Assembly (NCBI GenBank): GCA_026545765.1
Contig: JAIFAC010000304.1
Span: forward strand, 62,001-126,000
Source of the DNA: Plantago major
Taxonomy: Eukaryota; Streptophyta; Magnoliopsida; Lamiales; Plantaginaceae
Direction: 5' to 3'
Length of the DNA: 64,000 nucleotides
Under the pieces are notes generated by a model. That model ran no database searches. It had not been told where the DNA came from and saw only the letters and a list, made by a program, of their open reading frames with translations. The position numbers and the translations under genes were made by a program. Positions 25,901 through 37,199 of the stretch are shown in pieces; within the stretch, counting starts at the first letter, position 1; every line of letters starts with the position of its first letter.

Positions 25901-28900
25901 ACAAGGTTTCTGAAGAACTCATCACTGAGCCTTCAAACTTGAAGGTATATGACAATCAAGTGATAAGTATTCTTCATCCTGGGTTATCATTTATCTCTTC
26001 TAATAATCAATACTTTCTACTTACAAAGCTACTTAAGTAGAAATGCAAGGATAAAGTTGCAACTTCTCGATCAATGGAAATTGATGAAGCCCCGAGGCAA
26101 CATCACTGAAGAACACCGTAAACGCATGTTTCGAGAAAATGAATCTTAGCTTCTCGATGAGGAAGTAAGTAGCTCAAATCGTAATTCATTAAAAGCATAT
26201 TTATGCATAGATTCTTTCAACTATTTCCTAAAGTATTGTATTTATCTCGTGTTCAAAAGAAAGGTTGATGAGGACCAGACCCAAGTCTCCACCTCACAAC
26301 AAGATATCCGAGACACCAATTGTCTCAGAGAACAAGTATCCGAGCGATGTTCATACTCGTGTAACCTTAAACTAAACTACACTTCTACTCAGACATCTAC
26401 AAAAGTTTTTGAAACTCACTCAAAACTCTTTCTTTCAGCTCAAACAGATGCAAAGGTGTTCCCATTGAAGAAACAAGGACCTACTTCACTTCTTCAAAGC
26501 TCACACCGCCAAAGCATATTCAATGCTTCAAGAAACGCAGGTTAAGGTGCTCGATCTCTCCGAATATTGAGAATAATCGATCAACCAACCGCATTTAACA
26601 CGAGCTCGACCGAAACGTATGTCCAAGCAATGTTCCTCATGTAACAACATTCAGCCATGACTTACTACACAAGGACTTTTCCAGAGAAGTGGCACATAGT
26701 TTGATACATGCCTTGAACAGTGATGGTCGACAAGATTACGATGGCATTCGAGCCACCCCGCCTGCATCGCAATTCATACCTTCTAACAAGAAGAAGTTAA
26801 GCGTAAGATCACTATCCCTAAGTGATCAATCTTGATCTCAAGATGATGAGGAGGAAGAAATGGATGAAAATTACTTTGATGAACCTCCCACCGACCATCA
26901 CCAAAAGGATGATAATGACAAAAGGATGATGATGATGCCTCGACCAGTGGACCGAGGAATTTCAGAAAAACATTGCCTCAATCACCGAAAAGCAAACCGA
27001 GAAGACTTCACGTAAATCTCCGCCTTCATCACCTCGTAAATCTACTCATCCATCTTCTAACCAACACGCAGCTATTACGTAACAAGTAGTCGAGCTCTCG
27101 AGGAAAACAATCGTAAAATATTAAACACTCGCACTGTAAGTGCTCAACTCGCATAACCGTTGAAGAAGAACAACCACATCTTCAATCGAAGATCAAATAG
27201 CTCAATCCAGAGAAAAGCTTGATCAACTAGAAGATCAATACCTCAAAGAAATCAATGCTTACTCGCAGCTTGAAGAACTAAAGGATGTTAATGCTAAACG
27301 ACAAATACTCGACATCGAATAAGTATCCAAGTCAAGCATGATGCTAAGGCTGATCATCTTCAAAGAAGTACCATCCTCCTCCCGTAAAGGAAAGAAACCA
27401 ATCGAGATGGTTACGGACTTGATACGATTGATGAAAATGTCCAAGAGGATGAAGATCACCGATAATCACTCGATGATGGAGAAGACAAGACTTCAGAGCA
27501 ATCGACATGAACATTTAGCGTTTCTCACTTGAAAAGAAAGTTGATTGCTCCTACAATCTTCAACAAACCGCCAAACGCCCACTCCCATGAATACATGAGC
27601 AGTACCAAGTAATCGGCCGCTCAATAAGGAGATGTCTTCACGTAACAAGGAAGTAATCGCCTCCCCTCTCGAAATGAGAAAGTTCCGAGCTCATCACTTA
27701 GAGAACTACTAGCATGGTCATTGCTCGTAAAGATCCGGGAATGATAAGGGACGATGATGTGTCTTTAGTGAAAAAGCTTTTCAAGAGGCAAGTTACACCG
27801 GAAAAGCAGATGCCATCCTAGCCCATCAAGAGCTCACCGATAAGGACAATGGACTTATCAAGCAAAATCAGAATTCAAAGTCAACTTCAAGTTGGTCACC
27901 GCCACAACTATTTACAAGGGCATTTTGACTCTCTCGATTCCTTTATGAGACCGAGTACCCAACAATGACTAAGGGGAAAGAAAGTACAACTGACCTCAAA
28001 GTCGGGAATGGAAGAAGGAGATGAAAACAAGAAGAAATCTGGAGTCAGCGGCTCGAAGGAAGAAGAAAACTTCCCAGCCACCACTCAAAATCAATGAACC
28101 CTCCTCAAGCCAAGTTGCTTCCCAGAGACCCACTGAAGGAACCAAAATGGTAACAAGGGCCATGGCACAGAAACCTCCAAGGAGTACCAAGGCTCCAAGG
28201 AGAAGGCAAGAGGGATTGATGAATCTTCCAAGAAGAAGAAGAAGGTCAAATCAAGTCCTGTGGCAATGAAGAAGGCTGCAAAGATCTCACAAGAATTGAT
28301 CTTGATGAAGATGATGAAGAGATCGATGAAGATGAAGCTCCTCTTCACGTAAAAAGGAAACTTGAAAGCCTAATCGAGCCCATAGTCAAAGCCACAAGCA
28401 GCTAAAACACCCTCTGTAAATACCAAGTCTATCCAGGGTGGTAGTTCTTCAAGAAACAACCCCAAAGAGAATTCAAGATGTAAAAGGAATAGACTCGAGT
28501 CGAACAAAGACAAAGTCAACTTCCACTCGTGCCGTAAGAAGCCAAATTGAGTATGTGAAGTATGACAATGATTCCTCCGCTCATGTGCATCAATCGTAAA
28601 ATGGCTATTCGATTCTAGAACTTAAGCATCTATTGGTGAATTCAAGATTTCCGTAACCAATCCTCAAACAAATTTTATGGCATGGAGAAAGAATAAACCT
28701 ACCTTGATCAACACCAATCACATCAAAGCATGGTCGATTTTGAAGTTGTCAAGAGAATCAAGCCATGAAGAAGGACCTCTCGATGATTGTCCATATGGAA
28801 AGCCGATGATGTGCACAAGATTCAATATCACAGAACAGCACAAGACCAAGACTTGTCAGGAACCCTATGAGTCGCTCTATCCGATGTAAGATCAATACAG

Positions 28901-29480
28901 GGTGACATCGATATCCAAGATTATCTATGAATACTTCAAGCTTTCAGACATCGTAATAGAGCATGCCCGGAAGTGGGGAAAGTACTTGGGTCAAGCATTT
29001 TTCCAAGAAAAATCCTACCAAAACCTACAAAGAAGTCTGTGGATTTGCCAGAGACACAGAGATGCTTGTCAGAACTCTTCTCTATGATTATTCTGATGAT
29101 ATCAAAAGGTTTGGAGATAGGAAATTTGCATCGATCCATAGAAATTTTGTTGAAGACTTGAAGACTAGTTCTTTAGATGTTTACTGGAGCTTGGTTACTC
29201 TGTTGTCCTAATTTACTATGTAGTTTTTGTATTTTACGATCGAGCTTAATCAGATCCTCAGACAAAGTTATCTCGTAATCTTAAGTCATACTTATCTCAA
29301 GAACTTACTCGTGATAGTATTCTATAAAAGATAACTTGTCAGCAAAGATCACACCTTGTGATTTGGTTGATGTCTACTTTCTGCACTTAATTATAGATTT
29401 GAAAGATCTCAAGAAATGATTAAGTGGTGGATTGTTTCCTCATCCAGATTTGTACTAGGAAGATAGTCATCGCTGACCGA
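22900..29480 (+). other. Long unassigned 3' region of the SIRE-like element
   Basis: About 6.6 kb between RNase H and the polypurine tract, where ordinary Copia elements have almost nothing. SIRE/Maximus elements carry an extra reading frame here, often called env-like. The remains include a stretch at 23763-24120 (VIVNNRSVGALILTIDF, then VEEYLTAAIEN), Lys/Ser-rich and Glu/Asp-rich low-complexity coding (27990-28350), and a final conserved-looking part at 28677-29160 (INTNHIKAW, PYGKPMM, KIIYEYFKLS-like). The last part recurs in the minus-strand relative at 46088-46483. I do not recognise a domain and see no clear signal peptide or transmembrane segment. Heavily broken. Confidence 0.55.
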
Positions 29481-29483
29481 TCA

Positions 29484-29496
29484 AAATGGGGAAATT
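29484..29496 (+). other. Polypurine tract of the SIRE-like element
   Basis: AAAATGGGGAAAT immediately precedes the TGTTAG start of the 3' LTR, the usual plus-strand primer site. Confidence 0.75.
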
Positions 29497-31145
29497 TGTT
29501 AGATATTTTGTTAGAATATCTGCTTAGATTTTGTTCAAAGAACATGATGACTTATCTTAGTCTCAGAAAGGTGATTAGTACTCTTGGTTCACTTGAACAT
29601 TGTAAAAGAGGAAACCCACTAAGTATGATAGTCTAGCTAATCTTGTATAGGATGTTAGGTCTCAAAATGTAATTTTTATTTTATGAAGAGAAGACCAAGA
29701 AGAAGACATCCAAGCAGAAAGCTCAACAACATTTGAAGATTTGAAGAAAATCGCATAAGATTATCAATCATATTCAGATATCTTAGCCAGATATTCAGAC
29801 ATAATGCTTTCAAACAAACTGTGTCACAAGAGATATCTGAGAAATGAGATACATATCTGAAAACAAGGAAAGTGTCCACAGATTTCTATTCTCAGATACC
29901 TTGAGCATTAGCCACGTTTCTGAAAAAGAAACATTTATTGAAAACAAAGTTGTTTCAATGAATAACAAGTGGTATCTGAAGAATGAAGATAAGGACGTGC
30001 AAAGAATCAGATAACACTGGTTTCTGATACAAAGCATAGTTCCGTTGACACTACAGGACAAAAAGTATAGTACAAAGCATTTAATGCACGGACAGATGTC
30101 CTAATAAAAGCAACGCAACTTCGAGAAGAAGACAAAACTCACAAGATTATACACAGATATCGATAGTTTGAATTTGAGCCTAACGGATACTATTCAAACG
30201 GCACTCAAATTCATCTATAAATATCAACACTTAGACAACTTGAGAGAAGACACAGAACACAACTCAGAACACTGAATACGCTAAAACATACGATCTCTGA
30301 TCTTACTCTCTCAAAGCATCTTACTTATTATCAAAGCTTCATGCATTAAAGCTTTTGATCTTGAGTAAACATCAAGTTCTAAGTGTCCCGATCCTAAACA
30401 AGCAAAGCTATCTGAAGGAGTTGAATCAAAAGATCAACTATCCGAGATTCATTCTCTGAATGTATATCATAAGACTGGGTCAAGAAATCGAACAAGATAC
30501 CATACGTAAAGTGTATTAAGTAACTTAGTTCACAGAGGTATCTCAATAACTCAAAAGTTATTAAGACGCCATCCGACAACTCAAACCAAACCAACACCAA
30601 AACCGCGGAGTACGTGAAGTACTTAGTTTGAAAAATCGTGAATAACTCCAAGGTTACCGAGTATAGGAAGTACTTGATTTGGGAAATTAAGGAATAACTC
30701 CAAGGTTATCGAGTATAGGAAGTACTTAGCTTGGGAAGCTAGGAATAACTCAAAGGTTTCGAGTATAGGAAGTACTGGGTCAAGAAGCTAGGAACAACTC
30801 GGGGAATATTTGGTCAGAACCAATTGTTCGTAATCTTAGAATAGGATTATTGTAAGGTTATCTCAATTATCTGTTCTAGTGAATTCTAGGTCTCAAAGAC
30901 AAGTGGATTAGTCGAGGATTACGCCACCTCCGTGATACCACTATACTTGTCGTGTCATTTACGCTTTCAGATTTATACTTCAAAGAACACACACACACTT
31001 ATTTACCGTTTACACTTATCTTTATTAAGTCTTCCGCACTCTGATTCTAAGTATTCAGATATCTGAGAAACATTTGTTATCGACAAAAGTTTTAAAAGAC
31101 TATTCACCCCCTCTAGTCTTTTACTTTGCTGCTATCCGACCAACA
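29497..31145 (+). repeat. 3' LTR of the SIRE-like element
   Basis: Direct repeat of 15502-17171. It ends CCGACCAACA at 31145 and is followed by the target duplication AATTG. Confidence 0.9.
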
Positions 31146-32191
31146 AATTGGTCAGCTTATAGGTTCCCGAGCAAGTTCAAGATTGATCCAGACAAGAATA
31201 TTAAGGTTTTTGTTCTTGAAGTGTCCAATGAGCTTGGTGTGAAAATTATTGAGCATCAGGCATATAGAGCAAGGAAGAAGGCTTTGGCTATCCTAGAAGG
31301 TGATCCAGATGCTCAGTATGGAATGATGTGGGATTATGCTGACGAGTTGAGAGAGAGAAATCCAGGGTCAACTGTTGTTTGTGATGTGGACAGAGATACA
31401 AATCAGTTCAGGCAATTCTATGTTTGTTTTAGAGCACTTAAGGAGGGCTTTATCATCAAGTGCATCTTTTATAGGTGTGGATGGATGTCACCTAAAGGGT
31501 CCTCATCACGGAGTTTTATCGACGCATTTGGTGTTGATCCTAATAATAAGCCATTTCCCATAGCTTATGCAACAGGTGTCTCATGAAACAGGGAGCAATG
31601 GACTTGGTTTTGAGTTTACTTAAAAGTGACTTGAACATTGATGATCCTTCAAAGTTTACTATCATGTCTGACAAACAGAAGGGTTTAATTAAGGGAGTAG
31701 TGCATGTGTTTCCAGGCTCAAAACAAAGATTTTGTGTTAGACAAATGTTGAAGAATTTCTGGTGTGCAGGATATAGAGGTGATGCATTCAAACATGCCTT
31801 GTACAGGGCATCAAATGCTACTACTCCACCTCAGTTCAAAGCAACCATGGAGGCAATGAGAAATCTTGATGAAGGAGCTTATGCATGGTTAGAGAACAAG
31901 CCTCCTGAACAATGGTCCAAGAGTCACTTTGATACACATCCCCAATGTGAGTTGACAATGAACAACAATAGTGAATCCTTCAACAAGATGATTCTGAGGG
32001 CTAGGTTCAAACCAATATTCACCATGCTTGAATGGATAAGAGAGTGTTTGATGCAGAGAATGCAAGAGTTGAGGGATTATACTGCAAAGAAGTGGAAGGG
32101 CTACTTGTTCCCTAGAATAAAGGTCTTAATTGATAAGAATCTTGGTAGAGTTAAGGAATGTATTACAAGGAAATCTGATGCAACTCATTGA
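31146..32191 (+). pseudogene. MULE transposase, DDE catalytic domain piece
   Basis: Continues the transposase after the Copia guest. FPSKFKIDPDKNIKVF and AYRARKKALAILEGD form the region before the DDE core. The first catalytic Asp sits in FIGVDGCHLKGPHHG near 31463-31507, in a frame one step off from its neighbours. The second is in the FTIMSDKQKGLIKGV context near 31660, followed by FPGSKQRFCVRQML. The third acidic residue lies in TMNNNSESFNK near 31960. The family (MULE transposase, PF10551) normally continues to a CxCxxxxxxxxCxH SWIM zinc finger; here the frame ends at 32191 before it. Frameshifts at about 31450 and 31580 and the missing SWIM finger make this a non-functional, deleted copy. 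Confidence 0.85.
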
Positions 32192-32921
32192 GAAATTCTG
32201 GGATTTGATGGTAGCCGCTCAATGTTGATCAAGGTAGCCTCCATCTTGAAATCTTCTTCAGACCGATGTAGCTCTTTATCACCCTTTGTAGTCAGCCCGC
32301 AATGGCTCATCTTGCCATTTGAAATATCCACATCCCGCGTCAGCCCTATTCATACAAATGACGCCATTATGAGAAAAAACAGAATCAACAACACAAATTG
32401 AACCAAATTAAACCACATTGAACCAAATTGAAACTAAACTTACCCAATTATCACACCTCGATTACTGGCGGCCTAGGAAATCCTTGAAATCAATACCCTC
32501 CTCAACGTGACGCTAACAATGGCAGAATTCGAACTGATCAAACAAGAAATCTTCATTGCACTTGTTCATCCACTCGCCTCGACGACGGCGCCTTCCTCGA
32601 CTCACCATTTCACTAGGTTAGGACGAATTTGGGAATTCGAATTTTTCTTCGTTTCGCTTCAATTTGGGATTTGTTATAGGGTTTATGATACTAGGGTTTC
32701 GATTTGGGGATATAGTGTTTAATTAGGCTGGATATTACCCTATTTCTATCCCTCTTAAGTCGTTTAGTTAGCTAATTCCTTGCCTAATTCGTCTGATGAA
32801 GTCGATTTCACCGTCATCGTAATTCCTTAATTCGCCCACAAAAATCACCATGTAGGTTGCCATGTCAATAGGACCAAAAGTGATCCCAATTTTCCCCAAT
32901 TTTTTACCTAATTTGGCTGTA
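32192..32921. other. MULE 3' interior without a recognised gene
   Basis: About 730 bp between the end of the transposase piece and the right inverted repeat. It contains short open frames on both strands, including an Arg-rich minus-strand one from about 32610 (MVSRGRRRRRGEW), but nothing I can assign. The position suits the 3' untranslated part or a second small MULE gene. Confidence 0.4.
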
Positions 32922-33016
32922 TTTATACGGTTTTAGGACAAACTTTACAAAATCGACATTTCGTAGGACCGTAATCGAAGAGGGTGTCGAGTTAGAGGAC
33001 CAAAAGTGCAATTCTC
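32922..33016 (-). repeat. MULE right terminal inverted repeat
   Basis: Reverse complement of the left terminal repeat. It ends with GTTAGAGGACCAAAAGTGC followed by AATTCTC. Confidence 0.88.
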
Positions 33017-33044
33017 CCCTTCAAATTTACTGATGATTCAGTTG

Positions 33045-35341
33045 TTCATTTCTTACCGCATTATTAACTGAACCCGAGATCCATAGGAATGTGAAGACCT
33101 GATAAATGGCTAAGTGGATCTCGACAAGGATTTGATCTTCCCGAAAGCATTTAGGTGGATCCTCCGTAAACTTCCTCTTTCGCTCTCCGTGAAGACGATT
33201 AATCGCAAGGAAAGCGTAGCACAACGTGGGACACCGCCGCCTTCAGACCTCGTAAAATTGGCGAGACAACTCTATTATGGTTGCACTTACTTGTGCAAGC
33301 TTCAAATGGCAAGCAGAGAGAAGATTACAGGATAATATTTGGTGTGGCTCAGAACTTTGGGGTGATGATAAATCTGAAGAAGATGATGATACTGAACCCT
33401 TACTAAGGTCACCAGATAATGGATGCTGTCATGGTGTGTCACGTCCACCAGTACTTGATGGACAAGATGTGAAATTGGTATCTCGAAAGAGAAACAAGGA
33501 ATCAGGTGATGCTGCATTACTCAGATCCAGTAATTTACAGAAGAAACACACTTTTGTGGACTTAGTTGGAGATACTTCAGATAATGAGCTCCTTGAATGT
33601 TTAGATGAAATTCCGCATAATAAGAGTTTCCTGAAAGGTTCCTCAAAAGAAGCTTCAACAACGCTCAATCGATGTGACCAAATATCGCACAATGACCAAT
33701 ATAATACATGGCAATGTTCAGTCTGCACTTTGTTGAACTCGGTAAGTTTCTTTTGAGGTGTGTTTTTTTAAGTTTTGCTTTCAAGATTCTCCTTTGCCCT
33801 GGCAATATAACCGCTCAAGAGCTTTATTTAAAATTATTGTCTCGACGCAAAAGAGAGGTTTTTAAATGTGTACATTCAAAATATCCTGGACTAGAAGAAA
33901 ATAAAAAGTATTACGAACAAATTATAATACTCCTTTGGTTGTTTGCTACTTTCTTCTTTGTAGTTGAGAATGGTTGGCATCATTTTAGCAATGCATAGCT
34001 TTAGATAGAAACATACTTATAGGTTTATGCTTTTAGCATTTGGAATGATGTACTGTATTTTGTATAGTAAGAATCTTTTGAAACAAACCACCTTTTTTGA
34101 TATTTCTGCTGGCATTCTGTTTTTTTTGCAATGACAATGAAACATGAAAATCTTGTTGTGGTTGGCGGTAGTGTATGAGGACAGAAACGGAGTAGGTAAG
34201 GAATAGGATTAGATCACCGAGCAAAGGTCAGCCTTATTCCTTAAGACGTATTTGCCGCCTCGGTGCTAACGGTTTACTTGACAAATAGTCTCCCAAGATA
34301 GAACAAGCAGATTTGAATCAGAGTTATAGCACTCGAACTTTGACTCTGCGAACTAATACAATAAAGGTTTTTCTGGCTTTAGAGAGAGTAGTTTAAGAGA
34401 AGGAAGAAGAATGGATTTTTGTGTGTTGAAATCGATTCTAGGGGGGGGCTATTTATAATATTGAAGAGTTGCAGTCTGAATAGATGTATCCTTCGCAGAA
34501 GAATCTCGCAGAACAAAAATTCAATGCATACATCTTGGAATTTTCGCTTCGCCACATCCTTTCGCTTAATGGTCGATCAGTCATTCGAACGGACACAACT
34601 GCTCGCTCGCATCACTAACCGGACTCAATCGATGGGTCGGTTTCAGATTTAACCGATTATCTTATCGGCTTAACCAAACACAATGTGTTTCGCCCAAAAG
34701 ATAATAATCAACTCTAATGACCCACGAGCCCAACGAGCCCATTTCGGTTCGGCTCTGGCGGAGCTAGGGTGTGTAGGAGCATCTAGCTCCTCCCCCCTTC
34801 CAAAAGCATGGGTGCCCTAAGGGCCCAATCACTTAACCCAAGCCTTGGACTAATAAGTAGTTTCTTATTCCTCAATTTTAGCCATGTGGGACTTCTCCCA
34901 TTCCAACTCTTGGCATTCCATATTCAATGCATCAACCAACACACTTTAAGCTTCAATAACTCTTTCACCTTTCAATGAATTTTAGTAATTCTTTCTCAAG
35001 TGTCATCTACTACCATAGTAGATTATACACGTTTAATGAAACTTCATTTCAAACGTGTGGGGCTCCTTTGGTTGAGGTACAAAGTCATGGACTAGCCTCA
35101 TTAGTGCTAAAATTCTAACAAATCTCTTTCAAACTTGTTGCAGCTATTAGCTCCAATATGTGAGCTCTGTAGAACCCACAAGCCAAAAGATGAGAAGCAG
35201 AAACGCTGTGTCTGGTCATGCAAATTTTGTACCCTTCAAAATGATCTGAATATGGAGAAATGTGTTGCGTGTGAAGCTTGGAGATACTCTTATGGCCCGC
35301 CTATTATTATACTTCAGCACCTAACCGTGGCACATAGATAA
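33045..35341 (+). pseudogene. C-terminal exons of a WSS1-like DNA-dependent metalloprotease gene
   Basis: Two exons (about 33045-33741 and 35144-35341) joined by a clean GTAAGT...TTGCAG intron. The protein is the C-terminal half of plant WSS1-like WLM proteases, which clear DNA-protein crosslinks in the nucleus. Visible family landmarks are GFDLP near 33124, DNSIMVALT and AERRLQDNIWCGS (33265-33350), then two RanBP2-type zinc fingers, WQCSVCTLLN spliced to LLAPICELC and WSCKFCTLQN...KCVACEAWRYSYG. The stop is at 35339-35341. The N-terminal WLM domain with its HExxH zinc site is absent from the window. In the first exon the family pattern changes frame several times through small insertions or deletions, whereas the two zinc fingers are in frame. 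The right MULE end lies only about 30 bp upstream. It is either a truncated remnant or a gene whose 5' half lies elsewhere. Confidence 0.72.
34154..35120 (+). mobile_element. Solo LTR in the intron of the WSS1-like gene
   Basis: A 967-bp insertion with TGTTGTGG...TTCTAACA ends, flanked by an identical 5-bp duplication AATCT (34149-34153 and 35121-35125). A TATA-like CTATTTATAATA lies near 34449. There is no interior domain. The end sits 23 bases before the splice acceptor, so the intron remains formally spliceable. Superfamily unknown. Confidence 0.8.
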
Positions 35342-35744
35342 AAGTAGGTGCAGAACTAGTTTTTTCTTGTCATAGCAATCTGCTGCGACCTTTGATAGAG
35401 CTGTTTTAGTTAGGATTAACAGAATGTTGTCATGTCACAATTTGAATGAATGGTAATTGCAAGCACTTGTTTGTGATTGCATTTTGGTGTAAATGTGTAG
35501 GCTCAGATGTTTGTGATCCCCCGTGTGAGTTCTGCTGAATATGAACTGGTGTTGTTTTCTGCCTTGTGCGTCTGGTGCATGGTGATGGGCTCTTTCAAGT
35601 CTGGTAGTCATTGCTGCAAACAATTTTTTTAAGGATATAGGGTTTGTTAGAATTTAGAAATCATGGAGTACACTTTTTTGACGCTTGCAAGAAAGACTAA
35701 AATATATCATGATGTGTTTCAGAAAATTCACCTCATTTATATTA
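35342..35744. other. Probable 3' untranslated region and flank of the WSS1-like gene
   Basis: No further coding exon is recognised after the stop at 35341. T- and G-rich sequence without a clear poly(A) signal. Confidence 0.4.
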
Positions 35745-35746
35745 TA

Positions 35747-35899
35747 CTTCCCCCGTTTAAAATTTTAAACGTTTACTATTCGTCATTTTAGAGGTATTTT
35801 ACAAGTTTAACGTTTGCTTTTTTCGAAACCCACTATCTACACTTGTTAATTTTTTTATCACTCTCTTGCACTGATAAACCTTGTAAAAGATGGAAGGAG
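35747..35899. mobile_element. Stowaway-like MITE, short copy
   Basis: Begins CTTCCCCCGTTT and ends GGAAGGAG, with TA on both sides (35745-35746 and 35900-35901). This is the typical TA-CTCCCTCC...GGAGGGAG-TA layout of mariner-related plant MITEs. 153 bp, non-coding. Confidence 0.65.
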
Positions 35900-35921
35900 T
35901 ATAATATACATGTAAAATCAT

Positions 35922-35925
<4 letters not shown>

Positions 35926-35971
<46 letters not shown>
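35926..35971. repeat. (TA)n microsatellite
   Basis: About 23 TA units without interruption. Confidence 0.95.
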
Positions 35972-35975
<4 letters not shown>

Positions 35976-37190
35976 TTGACGTTTGACACGTTCACATTTC
36001 TAACCGAATTTAAACAAAACAATAGCAATACCTTACAAGTGACTAGAATGTGAGAACACGCTACGCGTGTTATTGTGGCACATAGTTACAGTTATAGAAG
36101 ACGTATACGAATTGAAGGTAAGTAATATTGTTGTTTCTGATAATGAATTTCTTTTTTTTTCAAGTTGAATGAGTGTTTGAGTTGATCTGTTTTAATTTAA
36201 TTGGAGAAGATGGAGTATAAGATTGGTTATTGTTATTTTTAATGATGAATTGATTTTGATTTGGGTTGAATTAGTGTTTAAAATTTAATTGAAGAAGATA
36301 GATTGATTTTTTTAATGATGATTTGATTTTGTTGGGGTTAAATTATTGTTTAAAATTTAAATGGAGAAGAGAGATTGATTTTTGTTCTGATGCATTGATT
36401 TTGTTGAGATTGAATTAGGGCTTGTAATTTGATTGAATAAAACAAATTATTTTTGTAATTAAAGTCTAATTTATACATATATTACAAACGCGTTCAATTT
36501 AACTTAAATTAAGACTCAATTGCACACAACTCTAATAGTTATCCACTTATATATATACTTTAATATTTGTATTGGTTGTATACATTATATTTGTAAAAAA
36601 TATGATATTTAAATACTTTATGCCTAATTATGAATATGTTTTACGCCTAACTATAATTGAATTCTTTGTAAACTTGTGGGTTATTTAGTGAAAATATGGC
36701 ATGCCAAAAAATTTACGGAAGAGTTGGCATGGTTCATTCTTTAGTATGAGACATCTTCATCTACTCGGTCTGGTATTAGTGTGAAGGGTGCAACCTGACT
36801 TCTATAATAATCAATGGTTTCTTTATATATGTGATGGAAATAGTCGGCTTGAGTCAGGCTTTTAAAAGCCTCATGATGTGGGCTAGACCCTAATCCGAGC
36901 CATAGTCCCTGACAAGCCTATGATTTTGTATCCGCCTCACTAATCAAAATCGGGCATAATACCTACCCGATCATTTTTTTTAAGACAATACGAACATAAA
37001 AATGTAAAAATATAATTGGTGAGTTATATTATATTATCCATATGTATATACTTCCTCTCTTCCACGCTTAGTTGTTTGATTTTGCCATTGATGTCCCATT
37101 CTTTTTACCTCATATATATAAATGAAAAGTTGCTTTTGTAAGAAAATTTATAGCAATTGAAAAAACCATTAATTCAGAGGGTCAATCATA
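35972..37190. other. AT-rich intergenic stretch
   Basis: No gene recognised on either strand. Includes three loosely repeated phrases TTTGATTTTG/GTTTAAAATTTAA between 36240 and 36420, a degenerate short tandem structure. Confidence 0.5.
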
Positions 37191-37199
37191 AATAATAAA

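Larger units (their letters stand above)
15502..31145 (+). mobile_element. SIRE-like Copia element, both LTRs, exact target duplication
   Basis: A 15,644-bp element with LTRs of 1670 bp (15502-17171) and 1649 bp (29497-31145), TGTTAG...CAACA ends, and an identical 5-bp duplication AATTG at 15497-15501 and 31146-31150. The interior runs primer site, gag, protease/integrase, RT/RNase H (Copia order, integrase before RT), then about 6.6 kb of extra sequence before the polypurine tract. Long LTRs, an initiator-Met primer site and an added 3' region fit the SIRE/Maximus lineage, though the interior (12.3 kb) is unusually long. Structurally complete, but the coding part is broken many times (well over twenty). 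LTR similarity over long stretches suggests a young insertion. Confidence 0.88.
6073..33016 (+). mobile_element. Mutator-like element (MULE) opened by three nested insertions
   Basis: The ends are inverted repeats of about 95 bp that share phrases such as GCACTTTTGGTCCTCTAAC and GGTCCTACGAAATG. Between them lie three pieces of a MuDR-type transposase (8161-8870, 15119-15496, 31146-32191), all on the plus strand and in the expected order. Three LTR-derived guests separate these parts: a Copia solo LTR inside the left inverted repeat, a gag-only element at 8871-15118, and a Copia element at 15502-31145. Subtracting guests and target duplications leaves about 3.35 kb, an ordinary MULE size. The 9 bp outside each end (left AAAGTTCTT, right CCCTTCAAA) do not match, so no target duplication is claimed. 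Confidence 0.85.

Noticed and set aside
6064-33025. A 9-bp target duplication for the large MULE
   Set aside because: The flanks AAAGTTCTT and CCCTTCAAA do not match in any small shift of the boundaries.
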